DNA from: Ramlibacter monticola
GTDB taxonomy: Bacteria; Pseudomonadota; Gammaproteobacteria; Burkholderiales; Burkholderiaceae_C
Assembly: GCF_016722785.1 (NCBI RefSeq)
Contig: NZ_JAEQNE010000002.1
Coordinates: forward strand, 310,001 to 374,000
Direction: 5' to 3'
DNA length: 64,000 bases
The notes under the pieces are model-generated. The model was not told the DNA's origin and did no database searches. It saw nothing but the letters and a program-made list of their open reading frames with translations. The position numbers were made by a program, and so were the translations under genes. Shown here piece by piece: positions 8,072 through 16,544 of this stretch. Within the stretch, counting starts at the first letter, position 1. Every line of letters starts with the position of its first letter.

Positions 8072-8147
8072 TGGTAGGACGTGCAGGATTCGAACCTGCG
8101 ACCAACGGATTAAAAGTCCGCTGCTCTACCAACTGAGCTAACGTCCC
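8072..8147 (-). tRNA. tRNA-Lys (anticodon UUU)
   Basis: A 76-base cloverleaf read on the minus strand. Acceptor stem GGGACGT pairs with ACGTCCT (G-U at the first pair), the D arm holds TAGCTCAGTTGGTAGAGCA, the anticodon loop is CTTTTAA, the T arm holds GGTTCGAATCC, and the CCA end is encoded (8072-8074). A terminator follows. No integrase or direct attachment repeat is seen beside it. Confidence 0.97.
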
Positions 8148-8188
8148 GACCGGCTTCACCGCTGTTTACACAGCAGCAAAGCCCACGA

Positions 8189-8977
8189 TTATAGCGTCAC
8201 TTGCCGGGCTTTCCCGAGCGCGATGCGATCGAGCACCCAGCCCGCCGCGCACTGGCCGAAAGTCGCGGTCACGCTGACCACCGAGCCGTAGCCGTGGCAG
8301 TTGAGCGAACCGTCGCCCTCGATGGCGCAGGACGGGTCGGGCGGCGCCACCGCCTCGCGGCTGAAGACGCAGGCGACGCCGATGCGCTTGCCCTCCTTCG
8401 GCGCGCCGTGGAACTTGCGCAGGCGGTAGCGCATCTGCGCGAGCAGCGGGTCGTGGGTGGTCGCCGCGAGGTCGTCCACGTCCACCTTGTGCGCCAGGCG
8501 CTTGCCGCCGGCGGCGCCGCAGGAGACGAACAGCGCCCTCTTCTCGCGTGCCCACGCCGCCATGGCCGTCTTGGCCTTGAGCGCGTCGCAGGCGTCGATC
8601 ACCGCGTCCACCCCCGCGGGCAGCAGTTGCGGCCAGTTCTCCGGCTCGACGAACTCCTCCACCGCGTGCACGCGGCAGCCGGGATGGATCTGCGCGATGC
8701 GCTCGCGCATGGCCAGCACCTTGGCCTGGCCGAGGGTGCTGTCCAGCGCGTGGATCTGGCGGTTGATGTTGGATTCGGCGACGTGGTCCAGGTCGACCAG
8801 CGTCAGCGCCCCGACGCCGCTGCGCGCCAGTGCCTCGGCGGCCCAGGAGCCCACGCCGCCGATGCCGACCACGGCGACGTGGCTGCGGCGGATCGCCGCC
8901 GCGCCCTCCATGCCATAGAGCCGTTCGAGCCCGCCGAAGCGCCGCTGCAGGTCCGCCGCTTCGTCCAGGTGCGTCAT
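8189..8977 (-). CDS. tcdA: tRNA threonylcarbamoyladenosine dehydratase
   Basis: An E1/MoeB-like enzyme that uses ATP to cyclise t6A37 to ct6A on ANN-decoding tRNAs. The 262-residue protein has the Rossmann nucleotide loop VVGIGGVGSWAAEALARSG (36-54), the R/N-containing SNINRQIHAL segment, DACDALKAKTA (metal/ATP contact), and the C-terminal NCHGYGSVVSVTATFG block typical of TcdA/CsdL rather than ThiF or MoeB. Length matches the family. It ends the leftward cluster tolB-pal-cpoB-tcdA, 16 bases after cpoB. tRNA-Lys(UUU), a substrate class for this modification, is encoded right beside it. Confidence 0.93.
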   Translation of the reverse strand: MTHLDEAADLQRRFGGLERLYGMEGAAAIRRSHVAVVGIGGVGSWAAEALARSGVGALTLVDLDHVAESNINRQIHALDSTLGQAKVLAMRERIAQIHPGCRVHAVEEFVEPENWPQLLPAGVDAVIDACDALKAKTAMAAWAREKRALFVSCGAAGGKRLAHKVDVDDLAATTHDPLLAQMRYRLRKFHGAPKEGKRIGVACVFSREAVAPPDPSCAIEGDGSLNCHGYGSVVSVTATFGQCAAGWVLDRIALGKARQVTL

Positions 8978-8993
8978 GCGCCCGGTGCGGAAC

Positions 8994-9788
8994 TCAGCGC
9001 AGGCGCGACAGCCGCTCGCGGGCCGCGACGGCCGCTTCGGACTGCGGGTAGGCCTTGACCAGTTCGTCGAGCGTGCGGCGCGCGTTCGCGTTCTCCTTCA
9101 GCTCGATCTGGCAGTTGGCGATCGACAGCACCGCCTCCGGCGCCCGCGGGTGGTCCGGGGCCGACTGCAGCAGCGCGCGGAAGTTGGCGATGGCACCCTT
9201 GTAGTCGCGGTTCGCGTACTGCGCGTTGCCGACCCAGAACAGTGCGCTGGGGCGGTAGCCGCTGCCAGGGTACTTGCGCAGGAAATCGGCGAAGGCGGTC
9301 TGCGCCGCCAGGAAGTCGCCCTTGCGGAACGCGGCCAGGGCCGTCTCGAAGTCGCGCTGCTCGGCGGGGTCGGCGTTGAATTCGCGGCCGTCCACCGTCA
9401 CCTGCACCGGCTCGAACTTGCGCAGGCGCTCCTCCACACCGGTGGCGATGTCCTTCTGGCGGCGCTGCACGTCCGCGAGGTCGCGGGCCAGTTGCTCGTC
9501 GGTCCCGCGCAGGCGGGCCAGGTCGGTGCGCAGGCTCTCGATCTGGTTCTGCAGTTCCAGCAGGCTGCGGCGCAGGCCCGCGTTCTCCTCGTTCGCGCGC
9601 TTGAGGTCCTCCGCCAGCTGCTGACGTGCGGCATCGGCGGCCAGGCGCTGCTGCTCCACCTTCTGGCGCAGCTCCAGGATGGCGCGGCGGGCCTCGTCGT
9701 CCTCGAACAGCGCGGCCTGCGCCGAAGCGGTGAACAGCGAGGCCGCGGCGAGTGCGGCGGCAAGCGCGGAACGGTTCATGGCGATCAT
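8994..9788 (-). CDS. cpoB: Tol-Pal associated periplasmic protein CpoB (YbgF)
   Basis: A 264-residue periplasmic protein that links peptidoglycan synthesis to Tol-mediated outer-membrane constriction at division. A signal peptide (1-25, ending SAQA) is followed by a long coiled coil (about 30-115, rich in LRQKVEQQ and LLELQNQIESLR heptads) that drives trimerisation, and by C-terminal TPR repeats (140-264, KGDFLAAQTAFADFLRKYPGSGY). The ATG at 9788 overlaps the pal stop as ATGA, which supports this start; Met4 is a possible alternative. Confidence 0.93.
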   Translation of the reverse strand: MIAMNRSALAAALAAASLFTASAQAALFEDDEARRAILELRQKVEQQRLAADAARQQLAEDLKRANEENAGLRRSLLELQNQIESLRTDLARLRGTDEQLARDLADVQRRQKDIATGVEERLRKFEPVQVTVDGREFNADPAEQRDFETALAAFRKGDFLAAQTAFADFLRKYPGSGYRPSALFWVGNAQYANRDYKGAIANFRALLQSAPDHPRAPEAVLSIANCQIELKENANARRTLDELVKAYPQSEAAVAARERLSRLR

Positions 9789-10324
9789 CGGTAGGCGATC
9801 TCGGCGCGGCGGTTCTGGGACCAGGCGGATTCGTCGAAGCCGTTGGCCGCGGGCTTTTCCTTGCCGAAACTCACGGCCTCGACCTGCGCGTCCTTCACGC
9901 CCAGCAGTTCGAGCGCGCGGCGCACGGCTTCCGAGCGGCGCTGGCCCAGCGCCAGGTTGTATTCGCGGCCGCCGCGCTCGTCGGTGTGGCCCTCGATCAC
10001 CACGTGCCGGGTACCGTTGGCCTTGAGGAAGCGCGCGTGCGCCTCGATGACCGACTGGAATTCCGGCTTGATGACGTTGCTGTCGTAGTCGAAGTACACG
10101 ATGCGCGACACGTTGCTCGGGCCGGCGATGTTGCTCTGGCCGGCGGTGGCGTCGACGGGGGCGACGCGGCTGGTCGCGCCCGCCGGGGGCGTGCCGGTCG
10201 CGCCGCCCGGCGTGACGGCGGATGCCTGCTTGTCGTCGACCGGGACGTCGTCGAGCTTCACGCCGCTGGCGCAGCCCGCCAGCGCCGCGGCGAGTGCGAC
10301 AGCCAGGAACACACGCTTCTTCAT
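9785..10324 (-). CDS. pal: Peptidoglycan-associated lipoprotein Pal
   Basis: An outer-membrane lipoprotein binding peptidoglycan and TolB. The 179-residue product has a lipobox LAGC with lipidation Cys18, a Pro/Ala/Gly-rich linker (25-65), and an OmpA-like domain with VYFDYDSNVIKPE, EGHTDERGGREYNLALGQRR and the final QNRRAEIAYR. The ATG at 10324 is chosen because it starts a proper lipoprotein signal (MKKRVFLAVAL) and has GGAGG upstream; an upstream in-frame ATG would spoil the signal. It lies 32 bases after tolB and overlaps cpoB by four bases. Confidence 0.96.
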   Translation of the reverse strand: MKKRVFLAVALAAALAGCASGVKLDDVPVDDKQASAVTPGGATGTPPAGATSRVAPVDATAGQSNIAGPSNVSRIVYFDYDSNVIKPEFQSVIEAHARFLKANGTRHVVIEGHTDERGGREYNLALGQRRSEAVRRALELLGVKDAQVEAVSFGKEKPAANGFDESAWSQNRRAEIAYR

Positions 10325-10356
10325 TCCGAAAACCTCCTGCACTTTCATAAGTCGAA

Positions 10357-11643
10357 TCATCTCTGGAAGGGACCCCAATCGGGCTCGCGGATGTCGCCGC
10401 CCTTGCCGGGCAGGCGCGCCTTGATCTTGCCGTCGAGGGTTGTGGTCATCAGCGCTTCGGTCCCGCCCTGCCGGGTGGCATAAATGATCAGCCGGCCGTT
10501 GGGGGCGAAGCTCGGGCTTTCGTCGGCAGTCGTGTCGGTGACCGACTGCACGGTGCCGGTGGCGAGTTCCATCACCTGCAGCTTGAAAGCGCCGTTGATG
10601 CGGGAAATGTAGGCCAGCCATCTTCCGTCGGAACTCAAGGCCGGCGAAATGTTGTAAGTCCCTGTAAAGGTGACCCGCTGCGCATCGCCACCCGTCGCCG
10701 CCATGCGGTAGATCTGCGGCGAACCGCCGCGGTCGCTGACAAAGTAGATGTTGCGCCCGTCGGCCGCATAGACCGGCTCGGTGTCGATGTAGTCGGACTT
10801 CGTCAAGCGCTTGGGCTCACCGCCGGAGGCCGGGATCGTGTAGAGCTGCGAGCCGCCTTCGCGCGTGAGCGTCACCGCGAGGCTGCGGCCGTCCGGCGCC
10901 CACGCCGGGGCGCTGTTGGAGCCGCGGAAGTTGGCGATCAGGCGCCGCTGGCCGCTGGCGATCTCGTGCACGTACACCACGGGCTTGCGCGACTCGAAGG
11001 AGACGTAGGCCAGCTGCGTGCCGCTGGCGGACCAGGCCGGCGAGATGATCGGCTCCGGGCTCGCCAGAGCGGACTGCGCGTTCTCGCCGTCGGCGTCGGC
11101 CACCCACAGGTTGTAGCGGGTGCCCGCCTTGGTCACGTAGGCGATGCGGGTGGAGAAGATGCCCTTCTCGCCCGTGAGCTTCTCGTAGATCGCGTCGGCG
11201 ATGCGGTGGGCGGCGAGGCGCAGGTCCGCCGCCGGGACCACGAAGCTCTGGCCGCCGAGGTCCTGCCCCTTCACCACGTCCCAGAGGCGGAAGCGCAGGT
11301 CGTAGCGGCCGTCCGCCAGCCGCGAGGCGCTTCCCACGGCGAGGGAGTCGGCGTTCTTCTGGCGCCACGGGCTCAGGTCGGGTCGGCTGCCCTCGTCGAG
11401 GGCGGCCGCGCCGGCCGGATCGATGGCGCGGAACTGGCCGCTGCGCTCCAGGTCGGCCTGCACGATGGAAGCGATCTTCTGCGGCAGGTCGGCCTCGCCG
11501 CGGAAGGGCGCGATGGCGATGGGCAGTTGCGTCAGCCCCACGCCGGTGACCTCGACCCGGAATTGCGCCAGCGCGGGCGCCGCCGCCGTCGCCCCGAGCA
11601 GCGCCACGAGTTCGCGCCGGCGCCAGAGTGCACGTTGGTCCAT
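10357..11643 (-). CDS. tolB: Tol-Pal system periplasmic protein TolB
   Basis: A 428-residue periplasmic beta-propeller that connects TolA and Pal. It has a signal peptide with an RRRE stretch (1-26, ending PALAQ), an N-terminal alpha/beta domain (30-170), and then PD40-type propeller blades, including SRIAYVTKAGTRYNLWVAD and PAWAPDGRSLAVTL. The ATG at 11643 has AGGAGA upstream. Elsewhere in proteobacteria tolB usually follows tolQ-tolR-tolA. Here the upstream gene on this strand is a glycosyltransferase, and tolQRA are not in the window apart from the ExbB/ExbD-like pair at 61160. Confidence 0.96.
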   Translation of the reverse strand: MDQRALWRRRELVALLGATAAAPALAQFRVEVTGVGLTQLPIAIAPFRGEADLPQKIASIVQADLERSGQFRAIDPAGAAALDEGSRPDLSPWRQKNADSLAVGSASRLADGRYDLRFRLWDVVKGQDLGGQSFVVPAADLRLAAHRIADAIYEKLTGEKGIFSTRIAYVTKAGTRYNLWVADADGENAQSALASPEPIISPAWSASGTQLAYVSFESRKPVVYVHEIASGQRRLIANFRGSNSAPAWAPDGRSLAVTLTREGGSQLYTIPASGGEPKRLTKSDYIDTEPVYAADGRNIYFVSDRGGSPQIYRMAATGGDAQRVTFTGTYNISPALSSDGRWLAYISRINGAFKLQVMELATGTVQSVTDTTADESPSFAPNGRLIIYATRQGGTEALMTTTLDGKIKARLPGKGGDIREPDWGPFQR

Positions 11644-11711
11644 GCTGCTTCTCTTCTCCTTGGTATGTCGCAGGCCCGGCTCCCGACCGGGCCACGGCGA
11701 TGTTATCCCCG

Positions 11712-12509
11712 TCACGTATCGGCCCGGTTGCCCAGGTGCCATAGTTTCAGGTACTTGTAATAAGTTCCTTCCGCCACCGAGACGGCCAGCACGAAGCCCA
11801 TGCGGCCGTCGCGCCAGCCGGAACGCAGGACGTAGGTGCGGAAGAAGGCCCACAGGCCGCGCGCGACCGCGCCTGCCAGCGACGAGCGCCGGCCCCCGGC
11901 GTGCAGCATGCCGGCCGATGCGCTGGAGTAGCGATTGAGCTTCTCCAGCATGGTTTCGAGATCGGGATAGGTGGTGTGCAGCAGGTCGCCCGCGAGCCGC
12001 CCCACGGCGCCCTGCGTGACGAGGCGCTCGTGCACCGCATCGGGCGAGAAGCGCGCGCTGCCGCGGCGGAACAGGCGCACGACGCGGTCCGGGTACCAGC
12101 CCGAATGCGCGATGTACTGCCCGCAGTAGCTGGAGCGCCGCGGCATCGAATAGACGTCGGGGCCGCCCGCGCCCTCCACGGCGCGCACGATTTCCGCGCG
12201 CAGTTCGGGCGTGACGCGCTCGTCGGCGTCGATCGACAGCACCCAGGGTTCGGTGGCGAGGTCCAGCGCGCGGTTCTTCTGCGGGCCGAAGCCGGGCCAG
12301 TCCTGCGTCTGCGCCACGCGCGCGCCATGGGCCCGGGCAAGCTCGATCGTGCGGTCCCGGCTTCCCGAGTCCACCACCACGATCTCGCGCGCAAAGGAAA
12401 CGGAGGCGAGGCACTCCGCGATGTTGGCCTCTTCATCCCGGGTGATCACGATGACGCTGACTGCCACCGCGCCCGGGCGCCCCCCGGATTCACTGGATAA
12501 TCCGAGCAT
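11712..12509 (-). CDS. GT2 glycosyltransferase, WaaE/KdtX-like
   Basis: A 265-residue GT-A enzyme of the lipopolysaccharide-core WaaE type. It shows SVIVITRDEEANIAECLASV, the nucleotide-sugar segment VVDSGSRDRT, GFGPQKNRALDLA, the DxD motif in LSIDADERV, and the distal catalytic region VHERL..HTTYPDLE. It probably adds a hexose to the inner core on the cytoplasmic face. The start is uncertain: ATG at 12509 gives a 16-residue lead, and an in-frame GTG just before SVIVIT would fit the family better. It diverges from another GT2 gene and begins the LPS block. Confidence 0.88.
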   Translation of the reverse strand: MLGLSSESGGRPGAVAVSVIVITRDEEANIAECLASVSFAREIVVVDSGSRDRTIELARAHGARVAQTQDWPGFGPQKNRALDLATEPWVLSIDADERVTPELRAEIVRAVEGAGGPDVYSMPRRSSYCGQYIAHSGWYPDRVVRLFRRGSARFSPDAVHERLVTQGAVGRLAGDLLHTTYPDLETMLEKLNRYSSASAGMLHAGGRRSSLAGAVARGLWAFFRTYVLRSGWRDGRMGFVLAVSVAEGTYYKYLKLWHLGNRADT

Positions 12510-12537
12510 GAATGTCGATGATACCCGGGTCTGAAGG

Positions 12538-13356
12538 ATGGCCGACTATGCGATCACCTTCGCCTGCTACAACCAGGTCGGCTACACGCGCCAGTGCGTG
12601 GACAGCCTGGTGCGCCACGGCTACGACCTCGGGCGCGTCGTCGCCGTCGACAACGGCTCCAGCGACGAGACGCGCGACTACCTGCAGACGCTGCCCCTCG
12701 GCGGGCGCATCCTGAACCGCCAGAACCTGGGCTGCGGCGTCGCCTGGAACCAGGGTGTGCTGGCCTTCCAGGCGGAGTGGAGCGTCGTCATGAACAACGA
12801 CGTGGTGGTGTCCGCCGGCTGGCTCGAGAACCTGATCGCCGCGGCGGAAGCGCGCGGGGCGAAGGTGGTCTCGCCGGGGCTGGTGGAAGGCGCGCTCGAC
12901 TACGACTTCGACGCCTTCGCCGCCGACGCGTCGAAGCGCCTGCGCGAGGTCGCGCGGGTGGGCGCGCGGCACGCGGTCTGCATGGCGGTGCACCGCTCGG
13001 TATGGGACCGCGTGGGCTTCTTCCAGGCCACGCCCAGCCTCTGGGGCTACGAGGACACCCTCTTCTTCCACACGCTGGAACGGGCCGGCATTCCCACGGC
13101 CATCGTCGGCGCTTCGTGGCTGCATCACTACGGCTCGGTCACGGTGAGCGCGATGAAGCAGGAGCGCGGCCTGTCTGCAAGGGAGGGGCTGAGCGCGCGC
13201 AACAGCTACCGGCTGCTGGGCAAGTCGATGTGGCGGCGCAAGTGGGACAAGATGGTGCGCAAGCGCCAGGAACGGCAGTGGCGCAGCGAGGAACTCGCGC
13301 GCTACGGCATGACGCTGCACGGCGAACGCCGGGACGGTCAGTTCGTCTGGCGCTGA
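12538..13356 (+). CDS. GT2 family glycosyltransferase
   Basis: A 272-residue GT-A glycosyltransferase: ITFACYNQVGYTRQCVDSL, VAVDNGSSDETRDYL, NLGCGVAWNQGV, the metal-binding NND (about residues 83-85), and GYEDTLFFHTLERAG as the acceptor-side ED motif. The C-terminal basic tail (WRRKWDKMVRKRQERQW) may contact the membrane. It starts 28 bases from the divergent WaaE-like gene and overlaps the convergent O-antigen-ligase gene by 19 bases. Donor and acceptor sugars cannot be deduced; a rhamnosyl- or hexosyl-transfer in LPS assembly is likely. Confidence 0.86.
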   Translation: MADYAITFACYNQVGYTRQCVDSLVRHGYDLGRVVAVDNGSSDETRDYLQTLPLGGRILNRQNLGCGVAWNQGVLAFQAEWSVVMNNDVVVSAGWLENLIAAAEARGAKVVSPGLVEGALDYDFDAFAADASKRLREVARVGARHAVCMAVHRSVWDRVGFFQATPSLWGYEDTLFFHTLERAGIPTAIVGASWLHHYGSVTVSAMKQERGLSAREGLSARNSYRLLGKSMWRRKWDKMVRKRQERQWRSEELARYGMTLHGERRDGQFVWR

Positions 13357-14654
13357 GCGCCGGCCCGTCCCAGCACTGCGCCGCACAGCACCGCCGTCAT
13401 CACGGCGTAGAAGCTGGCCGTGAACTTCAGGTCCACCACTTCCGTGCTCAGGCTGCTGACCACCAGGCAGGTGCAGTAGGCCAGGCCCATCATCGCGGCC
13501 GGGGCGCCGCGCCGCACCCCGCGCGCGCAGACCAGCAGCGGCACCAGCAGCAGCGCCGCGGTGGCGAGCAGGCCGCCGATGCCGCTGCGCACCGCGTTGG
13601 TCGCGAGCTGGTTGTGGAAGCCGGAGTTGAAGGCCCCGGCCACCGCCTCCGGCGCCGCATAGGGAAAGGCGCTGGCGGGCAGCGGCGCCAGATGCGCGGT
13701 GTCGCCGACGCCCGCGATGGGATGCAGCGCGAACACGTCGGCGGCGATGCGCAGGTAGGTGATGCGGTAGCCGAGCGAGGTCTCGTGCCGGAGCACCCCG
13801 TTCCACGGATATTCGACCACGTCGCGGATGCCCTCGTCGATCCTCACGCCGATGGCCGGCACGAACAGGTACGCCCCCGCGAGCATCAACGCGACTGCGA
13901 CGACGACGCCCACGCTGCCCAGGGGATGACGCCGACCCCACTGATACCACGCCCAGAAGCCCACCACCAGGGGGGCGGCGGCCCACCCGCTGCGCGAACC
14001 CGAGAGCACCGACAGGTACAGGCCCAGGGCAAAGCCGGCGAGCCGCAGGACGACACTCCAGCGCCGGCCCGCGCGCCATTCGCCTGGCGCGATGGAAGCC
14101 AGGCACATCAGGCCGAAGGCCAGGCTGAAGTAGCCGAACACCAGCGGGTCGACCACGCGCGTGGTGACGCGTGGAGCCCATCGCATGTCCTGGCCGCCGA
14201 CATGCAGGACGGCCAGGCCCAGGAGCAGCGCCACCGGAAGCGCCCACTGCATGACGCGACGCACGGGCCAGCCGGAGCGCATGACCAGCAGGAAGATCGG
14301 GATCGCCAGCACGAAGCGCAGCGGCGCATCGAACTGGGGAAGGTAGCCGTCCTGCCGCAGCAGCGCGGAAAACGAGACGGCGACCACGGGCGCCATCAGG
14401 GCGACGAGCATCGCTCGCGCCCAGCGGCGCTCCGGCGGCGCCAGTCTGGCGGCAGGCAACTGGCCCGAGGCCAGGACAAGGACGCTCGCCAGCGCGCCCA
14501 AGTACAGCACCGCATTGGCCCACCCGCGCACCGCCAGCACCAGCAGGGGCGCGCAGCAAACCAGCAGGGCGGTGATGGAGACGAGCCGTCCGTGGGCGGC
14601 CGGACCGGCGAGCTCCTGGCTTCGTGGATCGGACAGTAACAGCATCGGTAACAT
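13338..14654 (-). CDS. O-antigen ligase / polymerase-like membrane protein
   Basis: A 438-residue polytopic inner-membrane protein with about 10-12 hydrophobic helices and the Wzy_C/WaaL-type signature region: LYLSVLSGSRSGWAAAPLV before the large periplasmic loop, then a loop (about 280-350) with conserved Arg/His including FNSGFHNQLATNAVRSG. Such proteins join O-polysaccharide to lipid A-core or polymerise repeat units; the two cannot be separated by eye. Start ATG at 14654; an ATG three codons later is equally possible. It lies between glycosyltransferase genes and diverges from msbA. Confidence 0.82.
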   Translation of the reverse strand: MLPMLLLSDPRSQELAGPAAHGRLVSITALLVCCAPLLVLAVRGWANAVLYLGALASVLVLASGQLPAARLAPPERRWARAMLVALMAPVVAVSFSALLRQDGYLPQFDAPLRFVLAIPIFLLVMRSGWPVRRVMQWALPVALLLGLAVLHVGGQDMRWAPRVTTRVVDPLVFGYFSLAFGLMCLASIAPGEWRAGRRWSVVLRLAGFALGLYLSVLSGSRSGWAAAPLVVGFWAWYQWGRRHPLGSVGVVVAVALMLAGAYLFVPAIGVRIDEGIRDVVEYPWNGVLRHETSLGYRITYLRIAADVFALHPIAGVGDTAHLAPLPASAFPYAAPEAVAGAFNSGFHNQLATNAVRSGIGGLLATAALLLVPLLVCARGVRRGAPAAMMGLAYCTCLVVSSLSTEVVDLKFTASFYAVMTAVLCGAVLGRAGAQRQTN

Positions 14655-14729
14655 GGGGGCCGGGCGCCTGGCGCCTGGATCGTCGCCCCGCGGATCCCCG
14701 CGCGGGCGGCCCAGCCGTTTGGTTGGATA

Positions 14730-16544
14730 ATGGCGGGCTGCATGCAGTCCGCCTCGCCCATTGTGCCTGACGCTACCGGAGCTGCGGCGAAGACCGAGGG
14801 CACCGCGGGCCCGGCCGGGCTCGTCCAGCGGATCCGCCGCTTCTTCCCCTACATCCGCCACGTCCAGCGTTACTGGATCGTGGTGCTGCTCGCCACCATC
14901 GTCGGCGCGGCCACCGAGCCCGCCGCGCCGGCGCTGCTGAAGGCCCTGCTCGATCGCGGCTTCCGCCCGGGCAGCTTCAATCCCTGGCTGGTGCCGGTCG
15001 CTCTTCTCCTGCTGTTCGCGATCCGCGGCAGCGCCGGCTTCATCGCCGACATCACGCTGGCGAAGATCGCCAACGAAGGCATGTTCATGCTGCGCCGCGC
15101 CCTGTTCGGCCGCATGCTGGACGCGCGCATGGACCTGTTCCGATCCGAGTCGGCCAGTTCGCTGTCCAACAGCATCGTGCACGAGGTCCAGAACGCGATC
15201 TACATGCTGGTCAATGCGCTGACCGGCCTCGTGAAGGACGGTCTCGCGCTGGTCGCCCTGCTCGGCTACCTGCTCTTCGTGAACTGGCAGCTGACCCTGG
15301 TCGTCACCTTCCTCGCGCCGGCCGTGGCCTGGCTCATGCGCACCGCCTCGCGCCGGCTGCACCGGCTGGCCAAGACCAGTCAGGCGGCCACGGTGGAGCT
15401 CGCCTACGCGGTCGAAGAGAACGTGCTGGCCAACCGCATCGTGCGCCTGCACGGCGCCGAACACGCCCAGGCCGAACGCTTCAGCGTCCTCAGCCTCGCG
15501 CTGCGCCGGCTGGCGATGAAGTCCGCCGTGGCCTCCGCCGCGATCACGCCCCTGATGCACATGCTGGCCGCGGCGGCGCTGTCGGTGGTGATCTCCATCG
15601 CGCTGGTGCAGACCGGCCAGGGCATGACGGTCGGCACCTTCGCCTCCTTCATCGCGGCCCTGATGATGCTGATCGCCCCGGTCAAGCGCCTGTCGGAGGC
15701 CACCAGCCCCATCACCCGCGCCCTCGCGGTGCTGGAGCGCTCCTTCGACCTGGTGGAAAGCACGCCGGCCGAGCGTGGCGGCAGCCACGATCCGGGCCGG
15801 GCCGAAGGCCGGATCCTGCTGGACGACGTGACGGTGCGCTATCCGGGCGCCACGGCCCCGGCGCTGGAGCACTTCAGCCTGGACATCCAGCCCGGCGAGA
15901 CCCTGGCCCTGGTCGGGCCCTCGGGTTCCGGCAAGACCACGCTGGCCAACCTGCTGCCCCGCTTCGTCGAGCCCTCCGCGGGGACGATCCGGCTCGATGG
16001 CGTGGCCCTGCAGGACTGGAACCTGCACGCCCTGCGCCGCCAGTTCGCGATGGTCAGCCAGGACGTCGTGATGTTCAACGACACGCTGGCCGCCAACGTG
16101 GCACTGGGCGGCGAGATCGACCGGGCGCGCGTGCAGGCGGCGCTGGAAGCGGCCAACCTCGGCGAGGTGGTCGCGGCGCTGCCCCAGGGCATCGACAGCA
16201 ACGTCGGCCACAACGCCACGGCCATGTCCGGCGGCCAGCGCCAGCGCCTGGCCATCGCCCGCGCGCTGTACAAGGACGCGCCGATCCTGATCCTCGACGA
16301 AGCCACCTCCGCGCTGGACAACGAGTCGGAGCGGCTGGTGCAGGAGGCGCTGCGCCGCCTGATGGCGGGCCGCACCACGCTGGTCATCGCGCACCGGCTC
16401 TCCACCATCGAGCACGCCGACCGCGTCGCGGTGCTGGAGCGCGGGCACCTGCTGGAGCTCGGCTCGCATGCCGAACTGATCGCGCGCGGCGGCCTCTACG
16501 CGCGCCTGCATGCCCTGAGCGGCGCCGGCGGATCGGAGCTGTGA
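14730..16544 (+). CDS. msbA: Lipid A export ABC transporter MsbA
   Basis: A 604-residue half-transporter that flips lipid A-core across the inner membrane. The N-terminal transmembrane domain (about 40-330, six helices) is followed by a nucleotide-binding domain: Walker A GPSGSGKTT (near 397), Q-loop MVSQDVVMFNDT, signature SGGQRQRLAIARAL, Walker B ILILDEATSALD and H-loop IAHRLST. Domain order and length fit MsbA. An ATG four codons downstream is an alternative start. It overlaps the GT9 gene by four bases and heads a three-gene LPS run. Confidence 0.93.
   Translation: MAGCMQSASPIVPDATGAAAKTEGTAGPAGLVQRIRRFFPYIRHVQRYWIVVLLATIVGAATEPAAPALLKALLDRGFRPGSFNPWLVPVALLLLFAIRGSAGFIADITLAKIANEGMFMLRRALFGRMLDARMDLFRSESASSLSNSIVHEVQNAIYMLVNALTGLVKDGLALVALLGYLLFVNWQLTLVVTFLAPAVAWLMRTASRRLHRLAKTSQAATVELAYAVEENVLANRIVRLHGAEHAQAERFSVLSLALRRLAMKSAVASAAITPLMHMLAAAALSVVISIALVQTGQGMTVGTFASFIAALMMLIAPVKRLSEATSPITRALAVLERSFDLVESTPAERGGSHDPGRAEGRILLDDVTVRYPGATAPALEHFSLDIQPGETLALVGPSGSGKTTLANLLPRFVEPSAGTIRLDGVALQDWNLHALRRQFAMVSQDVVMFNDTLAANVALGGEIDRARVQAALEAANLGEVVAALPQGIDSNVGHNATAMSGGQRQRLAIARALYKDAPILILDEATSALDNESERLVQEALRRLMAGRTTLVIAHRLSTIEHADRVAVLERGHLLELGSHAELIARGGLYARLHALSGAGGSEL

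Noticed and set aside
8072..8147. tRNA-Lys as an integration site of a genomic island
   Set aside because: No integrase gene, no repeat of the tRNA 3' end nearby, and housekeeping genes on the far side.
13338..16511. A 1057-codon open frame on the minus strand running antisense through msbA
   Set aside because: Only the part before 14654 (O-antigen-ligase-like) has protein character; the rest is an antisense reading of GC-rich codons with no motifs.
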